A stretch of DNA of 64,000 bases. It comes from Sphingomonas sp. (GTDB lineage Bacteria > Pseudomonadota > Alphaproteobacteria > Sphingomonadales > Sphingomonadaceae). Position numbers and translations under genes: made by a program. Below, piece by piece: positions 22,784-31,960 of the stretch; position 1 is the stretch's first letter; each line of letters starts with the position of its first letter. The notes below the pieces were generated by a model, which worked only from the letters and a program-made list of their open reading frames with translations, had not been told where the DNA came from and did not search any database. Location of the stretch: NCBI RefSeq assembly GCF_017304635.1, contig NZ_JAFKMA010000001.1:248001-312000 (forward strand). Reading direction: 5' to 3'.

Positions 22784-24565
22784 TTAGCTCTTGTACAACG
22801 CGTCCAACCTTGCCCCGTACACGTCCTTCAGCACGTGCCGACGGATTTTCAGGCTCGGTGTCATCTGTTGATTCTCGATCGTGAACGGCTCATCCGCCAG
22901 GATGAAGCGGCGGACGCGTTCGATCACCGACAGGTCCTTGTTCACCCGCTCGACCGCCGCCATCAGCGCCGCGCGATAGTCGAGGTCGTCGATCAGCGCC
23001 GTCGCGCTGCACGCCGCCCCCGTCCGCGCGCACCATTCCTGGGTCCATTCGGGATCGGGCACCAGCACCGCGACCATGTAGGGCCGGCGGTCGCCCGCGA
23101 TCATCGCCTGCCCGATCTCGGGCTGTAGCGTCAGCATCCCCTCGACCTTCTGGGGCGAGACGTTGTCGCCCTTGTCGTTGATGATGAGGTCCTTCTTGCG
23201 GTCGGTGATCTTGATCCGCCCGCGATCGTCGATCTCGCCGATATCGCCGGTGTGGAGCCAGCCGTCCTTCAGCACGCGAGCGGTCTCTTCGGGGTTGCGC
23301 CAATAGCCGTGCATGACGAGTTCGCCGCGCACCAGGATCTCGCCGTCGTCGGCGATCCGCACCTCGACCTCGTCGAGCGGCGGACCGACCGTATCCATCT
23401 TGAGGCCTGCGCGCGGGCGGTTGCACGAGATCACCGGCGCCGCCTCGGTCTGGCCATAGCCTTGCAGGAAGGTCAGCCCGAGCGACTGGAAGAAGATGCC
23501 GATCTCCGGGTTGAGTGGGGCGCCCCCCGACACCATCGCCTTGATCCGTCCGCCGAAGCGCTTGGCGATCTTGGGCTTCAGCAGCGCGCTGACGATCAGG
23601 TTCATCGGCTGGTCGTAGAGCGGCACGCCGCCCGCCGCCTTCTTGCCGCCGATCGCGACCGCGCGGTTGAGCAGGTAGTTGGACAGGCCGCCCTGCTTCT
23701 CGACCGACTTGACGATCCGCGTGCGCAGAACCTCGAACAGGCGCGGCACCACGACCATGATCGTCGGGCGCACTTCCTCGATGTTGCTCGCCAGTTTCTC
23801 CAGCCCCTCGGCGTAGAAGATCTGCGCGCCGAGCCCGATCGGGAAATGCTGGCCGCCGGTATGTTCGTAGGCGTGGGAAAGGGGGAGGAACGACAGGAAG
23901 ATTTCGTCGTCCCAGCCGAAATCCTCGGCGATCAGCGTGCAGCACGCCTCGACATTGTGCAGGATCGCGCCGTGATGCTGCTGCACGCCACGCGGCGCGC
24001 CGCCAGTGCCGCTGGTGTAGATGATGCACGCGAGATCGTCGCGCGTCGCGGTCGACACGACGTCGGACGGATCGGTCGGGTGGTCGGCGATCAGCTGGCG
24101 CCAGCTATGATATTCCAGCGCGCTCTGGCCGATCCGCATGTCGTCGATGCCGATCACGATCTTCGCCTCGCTCGCACGGATCGCGGCGGGGAGGAGGGGG
24201 CGGGCCAGCTTCGCGTTCGACACAATGATCGCGCGCGCGCCCGAATTCTCGATGATGTGGGTGTGGTCGCGCTCGGTATTGGTGATGTAGGTCGGCACCG
24301 TCACGCAGCCGGCGGCCATGATCGCCAGGTCGCTGATGCACCATTCGGGCCGGTTCTCGCTGACCAGCATCACGCGGTCGCCCGGTTGCAGGCCGATCGC
24401 GCGGAGCCCGGCGGCCAGGCTCGCGACCTGTTGCGCCACGTCGACCCAGCTCAGCGACACCCATTCGTCGCCGACCTTGTGCCCCAGGAACGGACGGTCG
24501 CCGGCGGCGGTCGCGCGCGCGAAGAACATCGCGACCAGGTTGGGAAACTTCTCGATCTGCCGCAT
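22784..24565 (-). CDS. Long-chain-fatty-acid-CoA ligase (AMP-binding enzyme)
   Basis: This 593-residue ANL-superfamily ligase activates fatty acids as acyl-AMP and then acyl-CoA. The adenylate motif reads YTSGTGGAPRGV, a variant of YTSGTTGxPKGV in which the usual Lys is Arg. Other motifs are GYGQTEAAPVI, GWLHTGDIGEID and DRKKDLIINDKGDNVSPQ. Its length and C-terminal insert fit the LACS type of sphingomonads and actinobacteria. It starts at ATG 24565, 57 bp from the GGT stop codon. Confidence 0.92.
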   Translation of the reverse strand: MRQIEKFPNLVAMFFARATAAGDRPFLGHKVGDEWVSLSWVDVAQQVASLAAGLRAIGLQPGDRVMLVSENRPEWCISDLAIMAAGCVTVPTYITNTERDHTHIIENSGARAIIVSNAKLARPLLPAAIRASEAKIVIGIDDMRIGQSALEYHSWRQLIADHPTDPSDVVSTATRDDLACIIYTSGTGGAPRGVQQHHGAILHNVEACCTLIAEDFGWDDEIFLSFLPLSHAYEHTGGQHFPIGLGAQIFYAEGLEKLASNIEEVRPTIMVVVPRLFEVLRTRIVKSVEKQGGLSNYLLNRAVAIGGKKAAGGVPLYDQPMNLIVSALLKPKIAKRFGGRIKAMVSGGAPLNPEIGIFFQSLGLTFLQGYGQTEAAPVISCNRPRAGLKMDTVGPPLDEVEVRIADDGEILVRGELVMHGYWRNPEETARVLKDGWLHTGDIGEIDDRGRIKITDRKKDLIINDKGDNVSPQKVEGMLTLQPEIGQAMIAGDRRPYMVAVLVPDPEWTQEWCARTGAACSATALIDDLDYRAALMAAVERVNKDLSVIERVRRFILADEPFTIENQQMTPSLKIRRHVLKDVYGARLDALYKS

Positions 24566-24622
24566 CCGGCTCCTCCTTCGCGACGCGCCGCATTCGGCTG
24601 CGCCATCCCCCTTTTGCGCTGG

Positions 24623-26404
24623 TTATTCGGGCGGGCGAAAGCCCTTCGCCTCGAACCGCTTGATGACCGTAGTGCGGCCGTCCTGGCTCATCGCGACGCC
24701 CTCGCTGCGCGGATCGGCAGCGCCGACCCAGCGATTGCCGACGCGCTCGATCGCATTGGCCTTCAGGCCGAGCGGGGCGACCACGATCTTCTCGCCCAGT
24801 GCGCGCAACGCCGGCACCATCGCCTCACGTTCGGTGCCGGCCTCGGCCATCGCGGTCTCGCCGGGCGCGAAGATCAGGCCGAGCCCGATCGCGTCCTGCG
24901 CGCTCAGCTTCCAGTCGATCACGCCGACGATCGCCTTCGCCACCTGTGCGATGATCGTCGAGCCGCCCGCCGCGCCGATCGCCAGCCGGACCTTGCCGTC
25001 GGGGCCGTAGACGATCGTCGGCGCCATCGAACTGCGCGGGCGCTTGCCGCCCTGCACGCGGTTGGCGACGAGGTAGCCGTTCTTTTCCGGCACGATGTCG
25101 AAGTCGGTCAGCTCGTTGTTCAGGACGATGCCGTCGACCGACAGACCGGAGCCGAACGGCCCCTCGACGGTCGTGGTCACCTCGACGACGTTGCCGGCCT
25201 TGTCGGTGACGACGAGGTCGGTGGTGCCCGGTGTTTCGCGTGGCGTCGCGCGGATGCGTGGCGGGGCGCCGGGGGGCTTACCCGCGACCGGCTTGTCGAT
25301 CGACCGGTCGGGCGAGATCAACGCCGAGCGCGACACGATGTAGCTGCGGTCGAGCAGGCCGGCGAGCGGCACCTGCACGTAATCGGAATCGCCCAGATAC
25401 ATGTCGCGATCGGCGTAGGCGAGGCGCGAGCTTTGCGAGAACAGGTGCCAGGCGACCGGCGAATCCTTGCCCAGCTTCGCCATGTCGAACCGTTCGAGCT
25501 GCTTCAGGATCATCAGCACGGTGAACCCGCCCGACGACGGCGGCCCCATTCCGCAGATGCGATAGACGCGGTACGTCCCGCACAGCGGCGGACGCGGCTT
25601 GGCGCGGTAGCTGGCGATGTCGGTCAGCGTCATCTTCGACGGGTTACGCTGCGCGGAGTTCACCGTGGCGACGATCCGGCCGGCGGTCTCGCCGCGGTAG
25701 ACGGCATCGGGGCCCGTCCGCGCGACCCGGTCGAACAGGTCGGCCTGGGCCGGGTTTCGGATGACCGTGCCGGCCGCGGGCGGGTTGCCGTTCGCGTCCA
25801 TGAAGATCGCGCGCGTGTCGGCATCGATGTGCCGTGCGAACTGGGTCAATCCGTTGACCAGCCGGGGCGAGGCGGCGAAGCCCTGCCGCGCCAGCCGGAT
25901 CGCCGGCTGGAACAGCCGCGCCCAGGGTAGCTTGCCCGATTGCGCATGCGCCATCGCCATCACGCGGAGTTGGCCCGGCACGCCGACGCTGCGCCCGCCG
26001 GGCACCGCCGCTTCGTGCGACAGCGGGTTGCCGCCGGCATCGTAGAACCATTTGTCGTCGGCGGCGGCCGGCGCCGCCTCGCGCCCGTCGATCGTCGCGA
26101 CCTTGCCGGTCGCGGCGTCGTGACGGACGTAGAAGGTGCCGCCGCCCATGCCCGAGCTTTGCGGCTCAACCACGTTGAGCGCCAGCATCGTCGCGATCGC
26201 CGCGTCGGTCGCGCTGCCGCCGGCGTTGAGGATCTCGACCCCCGCCGCGACCGCGCGCGGATCGGCGGCGCTGACCATGCCCTGCGCAGGCGTGCGTAGG
26301 GTCGCGGCGACGGCGGGCCGGGTGCGCTGGCGCGCCGGGGCGGTCGTCGGGATCGACGCCGCGATCGGCAGGAGCAGCAGGGCGGCGGCGAGCGATCTCT
26401 TCAT
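24623..26404 (-). CDS. ggt: Gamma-glutamyltransferase, periplasmic
   Basis: This is a 593-residue self-cleaving N-terminal nucleophile hydrolase that removes or transfers the gamma-glutamyl group of glutathione. It has a signal peptide (LAAALLLLPIAASIPTTAPA). The autoprocessing site is GTTDLVV with the nucleophile Thr394; the later GPPSSGG-type glycine loop occurs at 288-293. Both subunits are complete. It starts at ATG 26404 and lies just downstream of pyrD. Confidence 0.95.
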   Translation of the reverse strand: MKRSLAAALLLLPIAASIPTTAPARQRTRPAVAATLRTPAQGMVSAADPRAVAAGVEILNAGGSATDAAIATMLALNVVEPQSSGMGGGTFYVRHDAATGKVATIDGREAAPAAADDKWFYDAGGNPLSHEAAVPGGRSVGVPGQLRVMAMAHAQSGKLPWARLFQPAIRLARQGFAASPRLVNGLTQFARHIDADTRAIFMDANGNPPAAGTVIRNPAQADLFDRVARTGPDAVYRGETAGRIVATVNSAQRNPSKMTLTDIASYRAKPRPPLCGTYRVYRICGMGPPSSGGFTVLMILKQLERFDMAKLGKDSPVAWHLFSQSSRLAYADRDMYLGDSDYVQVPLAGLLDRSYIVSRSALISPDRSIDKPVAGKPPGAPPRIRATPRETPGTTDLVVTDKAGNVVEVTTTVEGPFGSGLSVDGIVLNNELTDFDIVPEKNGYLVANRVQGGKRPRSSMAPTIVYGPDGKVRLAIGAAGGSTIIAQVAKAIVGVIDWKLSAQDAIGLGLIFAPGETAMAEAGTEREAMVPALRALGEKIVVAPLGLKANAIERVGNRWVGAADPRSEGVAMSQDGRTTVIKRFEAKGFRPPE

Positions 26405-26443
26405 GCCGCGAACCCTAACGACGAGGGCGCGCGTGGCAACCCG

Positions 26444-27469
26444 TTACGCAGTGCCCACCGCGTCGGCGATGCTCGCGAAACCGTCTCGCGCGAGCAGGGT
26501 GGCGAGATCGCGCAGGACGCGGACCGGCAGGCCGGGCCCTTCGTAGACCAACGCTGTGTAGAGCTGGCACAGGCTCGCGCCCGCGCGGATGCGGGCATAG
26601 GCCTCCGCCCCGCTGGCGATGCCGCCCGCCGCGACCAGAGGCAGCGCGCCGCCGGTCGCCGCGCGGAAGTCGCGCAGCCGTTGGGTGGCGAGGGCAGCGA
26701 GGGGGGCGCCCGACAGGCCGCCTTGCTCGGCCGCGTTCGCCGATCGAAGCGCGGGGCGGCCGACCGTGGTATTACCGACGATCAACGCGTCGATCCCAGC
26801 GGCGAGCGCGGCGCGCGCAATCTCGTCGATCTGCGCCGGCTCCTGGTCGGGTGCGACCTTCAGGAACAGCGGCGTGGTCCCTCGTGCCGCAGCCGCGCGC
26901 GTCAGCAGGTCGGTCAGCGCCGGCCCGTGTTGCAGGTCGCGCAGGCCCGGCGTGTTGGGCGAGCTGATGTTGATGGTGACGTAATCGGCGACCGGCGCGG
27001 CAGCGGCGACGCCCGCCTCGTAATCGGCGATGCGGTCGGTCGCGTCCTTGTTGGCGCCGACGTTGATGCCGAGCAGCCCGCGCCGCCTGGCCGCCTTGGC
27101 GCGCGGTAAGGCGGCGGCGAGCCCGCCATTGTTGAACCCCATCCGGTTGATGACCGCGCGATCCTCGACCAGCCGGAACAGCCGCGGACGCGGATTGCCC
27201 GGCTGTGGCAACGGGGTCAGCGTCCCGATCTCGACCGCGCCGAACCCGAGCCCGAAGAAGCCCGCGATCGCGCGCCCGTCCTTGTCGGCCCCGGCGGCGA
27301 GCCCGAGCGGATTGGGAAAGTTCAGTCCCGCGACCGTCACCGGCATCGCGGGCGGCGTCGCGGCGACCGGCGTTCCCACCGCTCCCCATGCCGCCAGCAT
27401 GTCGATCGTCAGGCCATGGGCGCGCTCGGCATCGATCGCGAACAGCAACGGGCGCAGCGGAAAGGCCAT
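26444..27469 (-). CDS. pyrD: Dihydroorotate dehydrogenase (quinone), class 2
   Basis: This membrane-associated flavoenzyme of pyrimidine synthesis oxidises dihydroorotate to orotate with quinone as acceptor. It has 341 residues from ATG 27469 (MAFPLRPLLFAID); the longer frame is not PyrD-like. Signatures are GLAAGADKDGRAI, GFGAVEIGTLTPLPQPGNPRPR (read in parts), NRMGFNNGG and NISSPNTPGLR, whose serine is the class 2 catalytic base. It is divergent from the candidate small RNA and iscR. Confidence 0.96.
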   Translation of the reverse strand: MAFPLRPLLFAIDAERAHGLTIDMLAAWGAVGTPVAATPPAMPVTVAGLNFPNPLGLAAGADKDGRAIAGFFGLGFGAVEIGTLTPLPQPGNPRPRLFRLVEDRAVINRMGFNNGGLAAALPRAKAARRRGLLGINVGANKDATDRIADYEAGVAAAAPVADYVTINISSPNTPGLRDLQHGPALTDLLTRAAAARGTTPLFLKVAPDQEPAQIDEIARAALAAGIDALIVGNTTVGRPALRSANAAEQGGLSGAPLAALATQRLRDFRAATGGALPLVAAGGIASGAEAYARIRAGASLCQLYTALVYEGPGLPVRVLRDLATLLARDGFASIADAVGTA

Positions 27470-27570
27470 GGCGCGCGCATGGCATCGCCGCGCGCCGCCG
27501 CCAACCGCAAACTCGTTCCCGACGTCGGATTCGTCCAATCCGCCGCCGGCGCGACTCGCTAGGTTATGCT

Positions 27571-27652
27571 CGCGACCCGAGGAGCTCCCTTCACCGGGAG
27601 CTCTCGACTTAACGGCCCGGTCTTCCTGGGGGGACCGGGCCGCTTTTCGTTT
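27571..27652 (+). ncRNA. Candidate small RNA with two hairpins and its own terminator
   Basis: Between the divergent pyrD and iscR genes there is a compact structured stretch. Hairpin one is a perfect 8-bp stem (27582-27589 with 27596-27603, GAGCTCCC/GGGAGCTC) and exposes the loop TTCACC. Hairpin two is a 10-bp GC stem followed by CTTTTCGTTT, a rho-independent terminator oriented rightward. No rightward gene ends here, so the terminator should belong to a short transcript. A weak -10-like TATGCT is at 27565-27570; no good -35 is visible. Function unknown. Confidence 0.5.
27613..27652 (+). terminator. Rho-independent terminator between pyrD and iscR
   Basis: The stem CGGCCCGGTC (27613-27622) pairs perfectly with GACCGGGCCG (27633-27642) around a 10-nt loop. 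The T-rich tail CTTTTCGTTT follows at 27643-27652. It ends rightward transcription although both flanking genes point away from it. Confidence 0.82.
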
Positions 27653-27690
27653 GCCGGGTTGACGCGAGCGGTCCGCGCGACCATTTGGCA

Positions 27691-27711
27691 ATCGGATCGA
27701 ATTGATCCGAT
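27691..27711. promoter_or_regulatory. Perfect palindrome in the iscR-suf promoter
   Basis: Arms ATCGGATC and GATCCGAT flank a 5-nt GAATT centre, 55 bp ahead of the iscR start codon. A -35-like TTGGCA abuts it at 27685-27690, so the palindrome would occupy the promoter spacer. That is a natural place for autorepression by the Rrf2-family regulator encoded next (inference). Confidence 0.55.
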
Positions 27712-27765
27712 TTGAGAACCGTTCGCAACAGCCCTTTTTCGCTGTTGCGCCTAGGGCTAACCGGA

Positions 27766-28193
27766 ATGCGCCTGTCCAGCCTCGCCGACTATGCGGTCGT
27801 GATGATGTCCGCCGCCGCGCGCCATTGCGGCGGGGCCGGCCGGCTGAACGCGACCGCGCTGGCGGAGGAGACGGCGCTGCCGCTGCCGACGGTGCAGAAG
27901 CTGGTCAGCCGGCTGTCCGCCGCCGGTCTGATCGAAAGCCAGCGCGGGTCGGGTGGGGGTTTCCGCCTGTCGCGTCCCCCGGCCGCGATCAGCCTTGCCG
28001 AGATCGTCGAGGCGATCGAGGGGCCGATCGCGATGACGGCCTGTGTCGATCATGGCGCGCACGATTGCTGCGTCGAGGAGAATTGCCGCGTGAAACCGCA
28101 CTGGAATGTCGTCAATGGCGCGGTCCGCGGCGCGCTGGCCGGGGTGAGCCTCGCCAGTCTGGCCTCCCCGGTGCGCATGGCGGAGATCGCGTG

Positions 28194-28194
<1 letters not shown>
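27766..28194 (+). CDS. iscR: Rrf2-family SUF operon regulator (IscR-like)
   Basis: This 142-residue winged-helix Rrf2 protein likely senses Fe-S status and controls the operon it heads. The DNA-binding helix region is [21 protein letters not shown]. The cluster cysteines are [15 protein letters not shown], close to the C-x7-C-x5-C type pattern of SUF regulators. ATG 27766 ([10 protein letters not shown]) is the family start; the frame open further upstream overlaps the palindrome. Its stop overlaps the sufB start by one base (TGATG). Confidence 0.93.
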
Positions 28195-29653
<1,459 letters not shown>

Positions 29654-29657
<4 letters not shown>

Positions 29658-30067
29658 TCGCCGCCCTCGCCCTCGCCCTCGCCCTCGCCCTCGCCAGCGC
29701 GGCGTTGCCCGATCAGGGTCAGACCGATTTCGACGCCTATGCCAAGGCGGTCGAGAAATGCGACCGCAAGGTCGTCGCGGAAACGGTCAGCGAATCGGTC
29801 GCGCGGCACAGCCGGTTCCTGATCGACGCTTATAAGGAACAGCGCGCCATCGCGGTCGCGCGGCTTGACATCGCCGACCGCCGCCGCAAGCTGCACGCCG
29901 GCGAACGCACGCCCGACACGGAAGCGGCGCTATCGCTGCTCGGTGAAACGCTCGACGACCGCCAGCACGCGCTCGACGACCAGCGCCGGCTCGATCAGAT
30001 GGAACAGGACATGGTGAGCTACTTCCGCTCGCAATATCTGACGCGCTGCGCGGGGCGGGGGTCGTGA
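29654..30067 (+). CDS. Small secreted helical protein inside the SUF operon, unknown function
   Basis: This 137-residue protein has a signal peptide made of alternating Ala-Leu, encoded by five copies of GCCCTC (29664-29693). The mature part is charged and helical. It has two cysteines (KCDRK near residue 36 and LTRCAG near the end) that may form a disulphide. It overlaps the sufB stop by 4 bp (ATGA), so it is translated with the operon. I do not recognise a family. A periplasmic protein in a cytoplasmic Fe-S operon is unexpected. Confidence 0.75.
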
Positions 30068-30113
30068 TGATATTGAATTTATTGAAAACTTGTCGAGCGG
30101 AAGGCCTTGGTTG

Positions 30114-30344
30114 ATGATCCGTATTTTTGTTCAGGCCTACGATAATGCTGGAGAGCCGTTGGTAGCGAATCACTATTCTTTTGCGAATATCCCGAGAGTT
30201 GGAGAGTACGTGATCGTCGACGACGGCACACAAAAAGATCTTCAACTTCGCGTTGTCGCCGTCACTCATCACTCTGAACCGCTGGACGATGAGGCAATGT
30301 CCCCGATCAGCTATGTTCAGCTAAATTGTGAGTTAGTTGACTGA
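30114..30344 (+). CDS. Small protein of atypical composition inside the SUF operon, unknown function
   Basis: This 76-residue protein is predicted to be mostly beta-strand (FVQAYDNAG, GEYVIVDD, LQLRVVAVTHH, VQLNCELVD), with no signal peptide or cysteine motif. ATG 30114 follows GGAAGG; a TTG at 30090 is a weaker start. Its stop overlaps sufC (TGATG), so the coupling is tight. Base composition from 30068 to 30344 is clearly more AT-rich than its neighbours, which suggests later insertion into the operon (inference). Confidence 0.7.
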   Translation: MIRIFVQAYDNAGEPLVANHYSFANIPRVGEYVIVDDGTQKDLQLRVVAVTHHSEPLDDEAMSPISYVQLNCELVD

Positions 30345-31087
30345 TGCTCCAAATTAACAACCTCCACGCCGAAATCGACGGCAAGCCGATCCTCAAGGGC
30401 CTCGACCTCTCCGCGAAGGCGGGCGAGGTGCATGCGATCATGGGGCCGAACGGTGCGGGTAAGTCGACGCTCGGATACGTGCTCGGCGGGCGGCCGGGAT
30501 ATGCGGTGACCGACGGATCGGTGACCTTCGACGGGGCCGACCTGCTCGACATGGAGCCGCACGAGCGCGCCGCCGCCGGTCTGTTTCTCGGTTTTCAGTA
30601 TCCGGTCGAGATTCCCGGCGTGTCGAACGTCCAGTTCTTGCGCGAGGCGCTGAATAGCCAGCGGCGGGGACGCGGCGAGGCGCCGCTGTCAGGTGGCGAC
30701 TTCCTGAAGCTCGCCCGCGCGCAGGCGGCGGCGCTCGGCATGGATGCGGAGATGCTGAAGCGGCCGGTCAATGTCGGTTTTTCCGGCGGCGAGAAGAAGC
30801 GCAACGAGATGGTGCAGATGGGCATCGTCGCGCCGCGCCTCGCGATCCTCGACGAGACCGACAGTGGGCTCGACATCGACGCGTTGCGCGTGGTCGGCGA
30901 CGGCATCAACCGGATCATGCGCGGGCCGGACAAGGCGGTGGTGCTCATCACGCATTACCAAAGGCTGCTCGATTACGTGCAGCCCGATTTCGTCCATGTG
31001 CTGGAGGCCGGGCGGATCACGCGCTCGGGCGGGCCGGAACTCGCGTTGCAGCTCGAGCGCGAGGGATACGGGTCGGTGGCGGCGTGA
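30344..31087 (+). CDS. sufC: Fe-S cluster assembly ATPase SufC
   Basis: This 247-residue ABC-type ATPase drives SufB/SufD. Walker A is GPNGAGKST, the signature is SGGEKKRNEM and Walker B is LAILDETDSGLDID. All are intact. It starts at ATG 30344, overlapping the stop of the preceding small gene, and its TGA overlaps the GTG start of sufD. Confidence 0.98.
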   Translation: MLQINNLHAEIDGKPILKGLDLSAKAGEVHAIMGPNGAGKSTLGYVLGGRPGYAVTDGSVTFDGADLLDMEPHERAAAGLFLGFQYPVEIPGVSNVQFLREALNSQRRGRGEAPLSGGDFLKLARAQAAALGMDAEMLKRPVNVGFSGGEKKRNEMVQMGIVAPRLAILDETDSGLDIDALRVVGDGINRIMRGPDKAVVLITHYQRLLDYVQPDFVHVLEAGRITRSGGPELALQLEREGYGSVAA

Positions 31088-31842
31088 CGCTGGCGCTCGC
31101 CACCTTGCCGACGCGGCGCGACGAGGCGTGGCGCTACAGCGACCTCGACGCGCTGGCGACCGCATGGCCGACGCCGCCGGTCGAGACGATCCGCGTGGCG
31201 GCCGGCGAGGCGATCGCGCGCGTGATCGTGCAGGATGCCGGCGACGATGCGGCGGTCGTGCGCGATTTCAGCGTCGAGCTGGAGGCCGGCGCGCAGGCGA
31301 CGTTCCATGTCCTCAACACCGGCGGCAAGCTCGGTCGCGTGACGATCGACGTGACGGCCCGCGAGGGCGCGCATTTCGAGCTCGGCGCGGCGATCATCGG
31401 CGGGGGCGAACAGACGCTGGAGATCGTGACTCGGCTCAACCATGTCGAGCCGAACGCGACGTCGAACCAGGTCGTCCGGTCGGTGCTGGGCGGCAAGGCG
31501 ACCGGCAGCTATCTCGGCAAGGTCGCGGTCGCGCGAGGCGCGCAGAAGACCGACGCCAGCCAGTCGGTCAAGGCGATGCTGCTGACGCGCACCGCGACCG
31601 CCAACGCCAAGCCGGAGCTGGAGATCTTCGCCGACGACGTGAAGTGCGCGCACGGCGCAACGGTCGGCGAGCTCGACGACAATGCGCTATTCTACCTGCA
31701 AAGCCGCGGGATCGCGCCGGCCGAGGCGAAGGTGCTGCTGCTCAAGGCGTTCGTCGGCAGCGTTTTCGACGGCATCGCCGACGCGGACGAGCGTGCGCGG
31801 GTTGAGGCGGCAGCGCAGGCGGCGTTGGAGCGAGTGCTGTAA
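31084..31842 (+). CDS. sufD: Fe-S cluster assembly protein SufD
   Basis: This 252-residue SufD is the third scaffold subunit. It is shorter than the E. coli protein (about 420), as in other sphingomonads, having lost much of the N-terminal region. The beta-helix core and C-terminal CAHGATVGELDDNALFYLQSRG (read in parts) hold the His that helps cluster assembly. GTG start 31084 overlaps the sufC stop as GTGA. A palindromic repeat separates it from sufS. Confidence 0.93.
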   Translation: MTLALATLPTRRDEAWRYSDLDALATAWPTPPVETIRVAAGEAIARVIVQDAGDDAAVVRDFSVELEAGAQATFHVLNTGGKLGRVTIDVTAREGAHFELGAAIIGGGEQTLEIVTRLNHVEPNATSNQVVRSVLGGKATGSYLGKVAVARGAQKTDASQSVKAMLLTRTATANAKPELEIFADDVKCAHGATVGELDDNALFYLQSRGIAPAEAKVLLLKAFVGSVFDGIADADERARVEAAAQAALERVL

Positions 31843-31862
31843 TGCACGGAAGGCCAATCACC

Positions 31863-31959
31863 TTCCGTCATGCTGAACTTGTTTCAGCATCCATCGAATC
31901 ACACACGACGCCGTCGCTGGTGGAGAAATGGACCCTGAAACAAGTTCAGGGTGACGGAA
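31863..31959. repeat. TGCTGAACTTGTTTCAGCA-type inverted repeat abutting the sufS start
   Basis: Arms 31863-31894 and 31928-31959 are nearly complementary over 32 nt. The differences from one arm to the other are confined to two short patches. It ends one base before the sufS ATG, so any sufS ribosome site lies within the second arm. It is related to 13685-13775. Confidence 0.8.
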
Positions 31960-31960
31960 T

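Noticed and set aside
23252-25930. 892-codon rightward frame opposite the acyl-CoA ligase and GGT genes
   Set aside because: Spans two genes on the other strand, including their gap; not plausible as a protein.
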